Shown one piece after another: positions 62,640 through 64,000 of a stretch of 64,000 nt of DNA (the first letter of the stretch is position 1; every line of letters begins with the position of its first letter). Made by a program: the position numbers and the translations under genes. Location of the stretch: contig OZ038511.1 in NCBI GenBank assembly GCA_964036315.1, positions 455,729 through 519,728 on the forward strand, in the 5' to 3' direction. The notes below the pieces were generated by a model, which ran no database searches, had not been told where the DNA came from, and saw nothing but the letters and a program-made list of their open reading frames with translations. Origin of the DNA: Acanthosepion esculentum (Eukaryota > Mollusca > Cephalopoda > Sepiida > Sepiidae).

Positions 62640-64000
62640 GTACATATTGTCATTTTTCATTAGTATTGCTGTGTTGTGTCCTTTCTGTACTACAAAATTC
62701 ATCTTCTCTGGATTAGATTTTTTGTCCATTTTTACCAGACACTTTCACTTGTTGAAAATGACATTGTTATGGGAGTTCTAATCTGTCTATCCATTAATGC
62801 GGAGGGACTTTGTAGTGGAATTGTCCTATAGCTTAACAGTAATCTTAGTAAATAACTCTCTATATTATCATTAGGTGGGAAAAATGCTTTTAGTCCCATT
62901 TTCACAGTCTGTGCCACTTTTTCTGTGATTCCATTCAACTGTGGGTGGTAAGGTGGTGTTTTATACAGGATGCATCAAATGCAATTTAGCCATGAGCACA
63001 AACTTTCCTTGCAAAATTCTGACATGTTATTTGAGACCAAAATTTTAGGCACCCCATTACCTGAAAATATTGTTCTTGATATTTGGTTTACAGTAGTGGT
63101 TTTTCTGTCAGCAACCTTAATTACTTTGGGCCACCCTGAGAATGAATCCACCAAAATTAAAAATAGCCCCATGCCTTTAATATGGGCATGATCCATGTGT
63201 ACCTGAGCCCATGGTTCTTTTTCGTTAGGCCACAAGTGAATTTTGTTTTGCCAAAAGTTTTTATTTCAGCACATTTTGACACTGTTTTATGTAGTCTTCT
63301 AGATCTTGAGAATATCTTTGCCAACACACTTGTAATTTTAATCTTATTTGTGTCACTGTTATACAACAATATACATCATTGTGTACACCTTTTAGTACTT
63401 ATTTTCTTAAACTTTGTCGGGGTTATTACAATATCTCCATTACATATTCAGCCTTTCTCTACAGTTAATTTATGCCTTGATTCTTTGTAGGGTCTTTCTG
63501 TCATTGAACAATTGCTTCATGTTTTTATTTTTATTTTGTCTGAAATTCTACTTAACATTGGATCTTGTATGGTTTCCATTCTGAGACGATTTAGGAGTAA
63601 CATGTCCGTTTCAGCCCTTTGGAGTATTTTATCTTCCGAATTTTCAGACATTTCTAATTTTTTAATGTCAAAATTTAGTCTGGATAGTGCATCCATATGT
63701 GGAATAGTGTTCCCCTTCACATATATGATCTCAGAATCAAAGGCCATGAGTTTTATAGCCCATCTTAAAATTCTAATAGATATCACTTTTGGTAATTTTT
63801 TCCAGGGTTAAATATAAACTCTAAAGGTTTGTGATCCAACTTTAACAAAAATTTTCATTCTAACATTTTTGACCTCTTTCTGTGCTCCATATTATTGCTA
63901 ATGCTTCTTTCTCAATATTTGAGTAGTTAGCTTCAGCTGACGTCAATTTTTCCTTGAGATAAAATTGTGGATACAGCAAGATAATTGCTATAAAAATTGG
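62640..64000 (-). pseudogene. Ty3/gypsy pol: RNase H and integrase, runs off window
   Basis: On the minus strand from the right edge: S-A-E-A-N-Y-S-N-I-E-K-E-A-L-A (RNase H entry, about 63960), R-W-A-I-K-L-M-A-F, M-D-A-L-S-R-L (RNase H end, 63517-63786), zinc-binding part of integrase (63157-63369, H...C remnants), then the integrase core: H-M-D-H-A-H-I-K-G (first Asp), L-I-L-V-D-S-F-S-G-W, I-L-V-S-N-N-M (second Asp changed to Asn) in 62975-63235, and N-G-I-T-E-K-V-A-Q (Glu) at about 62930. Three frames and the D-to-N change mean it is inactive. The RT would lie beyond 64000. Confidence 0.85.

Noticed and set aside
1..64000. A host protein-coding gene spread over small exons
   Set aside because: No conserved exon with plausible splice sites could be recognised by eye. 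Intronic location cannot be excluded without RNA or protein evidence.

Overview
The window looks like a repeat-dominated stretch of a metazoan genome, most probably a mollusc and perhaps a cephalopod. The DNA is AT-rich with many long (TA)n tracts. It is packed with decayed retroelements: Penelope-like elements (PLEs), several kinds of non-LTR LINE, Ty3/gypsy elements and tRNA-derived SINEs. Two SINE types share a central segment, which recalls the Ceph-SINEs of squid and cuttlefish; that species link is from memory and is an inference. I found no convincing host gene exon, tRNA, rRNA or CRISPR array. Every recognisable protein-coding stretch belongs to a mobile element and nearly all are broken by stops, frameshifts or truncation.

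Layout. 475-4792 is a giant inverted repeat. Two near-identical arms of about 1.4 kb meet at a 33-bp spacer (1907-1939). Each arm carries two tandem pieces of a PLE GIY-YIG endonuclease, and the right arm alone is split by a 1.43-kb putative solo LTR full of minisatellites. 4961-5700 holds a SINE and short direct repeats. 7346-7543 is another PLE endonuclease scrap and 8840-9720 an inverted LINE reverse transcriptase (RT). 10300-16100 is one very decayed Jockey-like LINE (ORF1 zinc knuckles, endonuclease, RT, RNase H, in order) into which a SINE and two CR1-type LINE tails have dropped. 16960-19385 is a CR1-like LINE on the minus strand. 20400-21310 is a PLE fragment. 23200-29050 has no recognisable gene. 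29050-35825 is a Tx1-like LINE interrupted by a deleted gypsy element (31307-33725). 38947-40517 is an almost complete Tc1 transposon with a dead transposase. 40566-42850 holds two PLE fragments arranged as inverted structures. 43560-48850 has gypsy and LINE fragments. 49646-55240 is a cluster of foldback structures, two hammerhead-ribozyme-like motifs, a mariner-like fragment and a PLE broken by a foldback insertion. The right end has LINE and SINE pieces and a gypsy pol (62640 to the edge, minus strand).

The most interesting items are these: (i) two convergent 57-nt sequences (50848-50904 plus; 51577-51633 minus) that fold on paper as type I hammerhead ribozymes with an altered position 3; (ii) a 247/292-bp foldback family with about 11-bp target duplications and a hammerhead-like core; (iii) the PLE-derived giant palindrome. 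Boundaries were read by eye and can be off by tens of bases for decayed elements.
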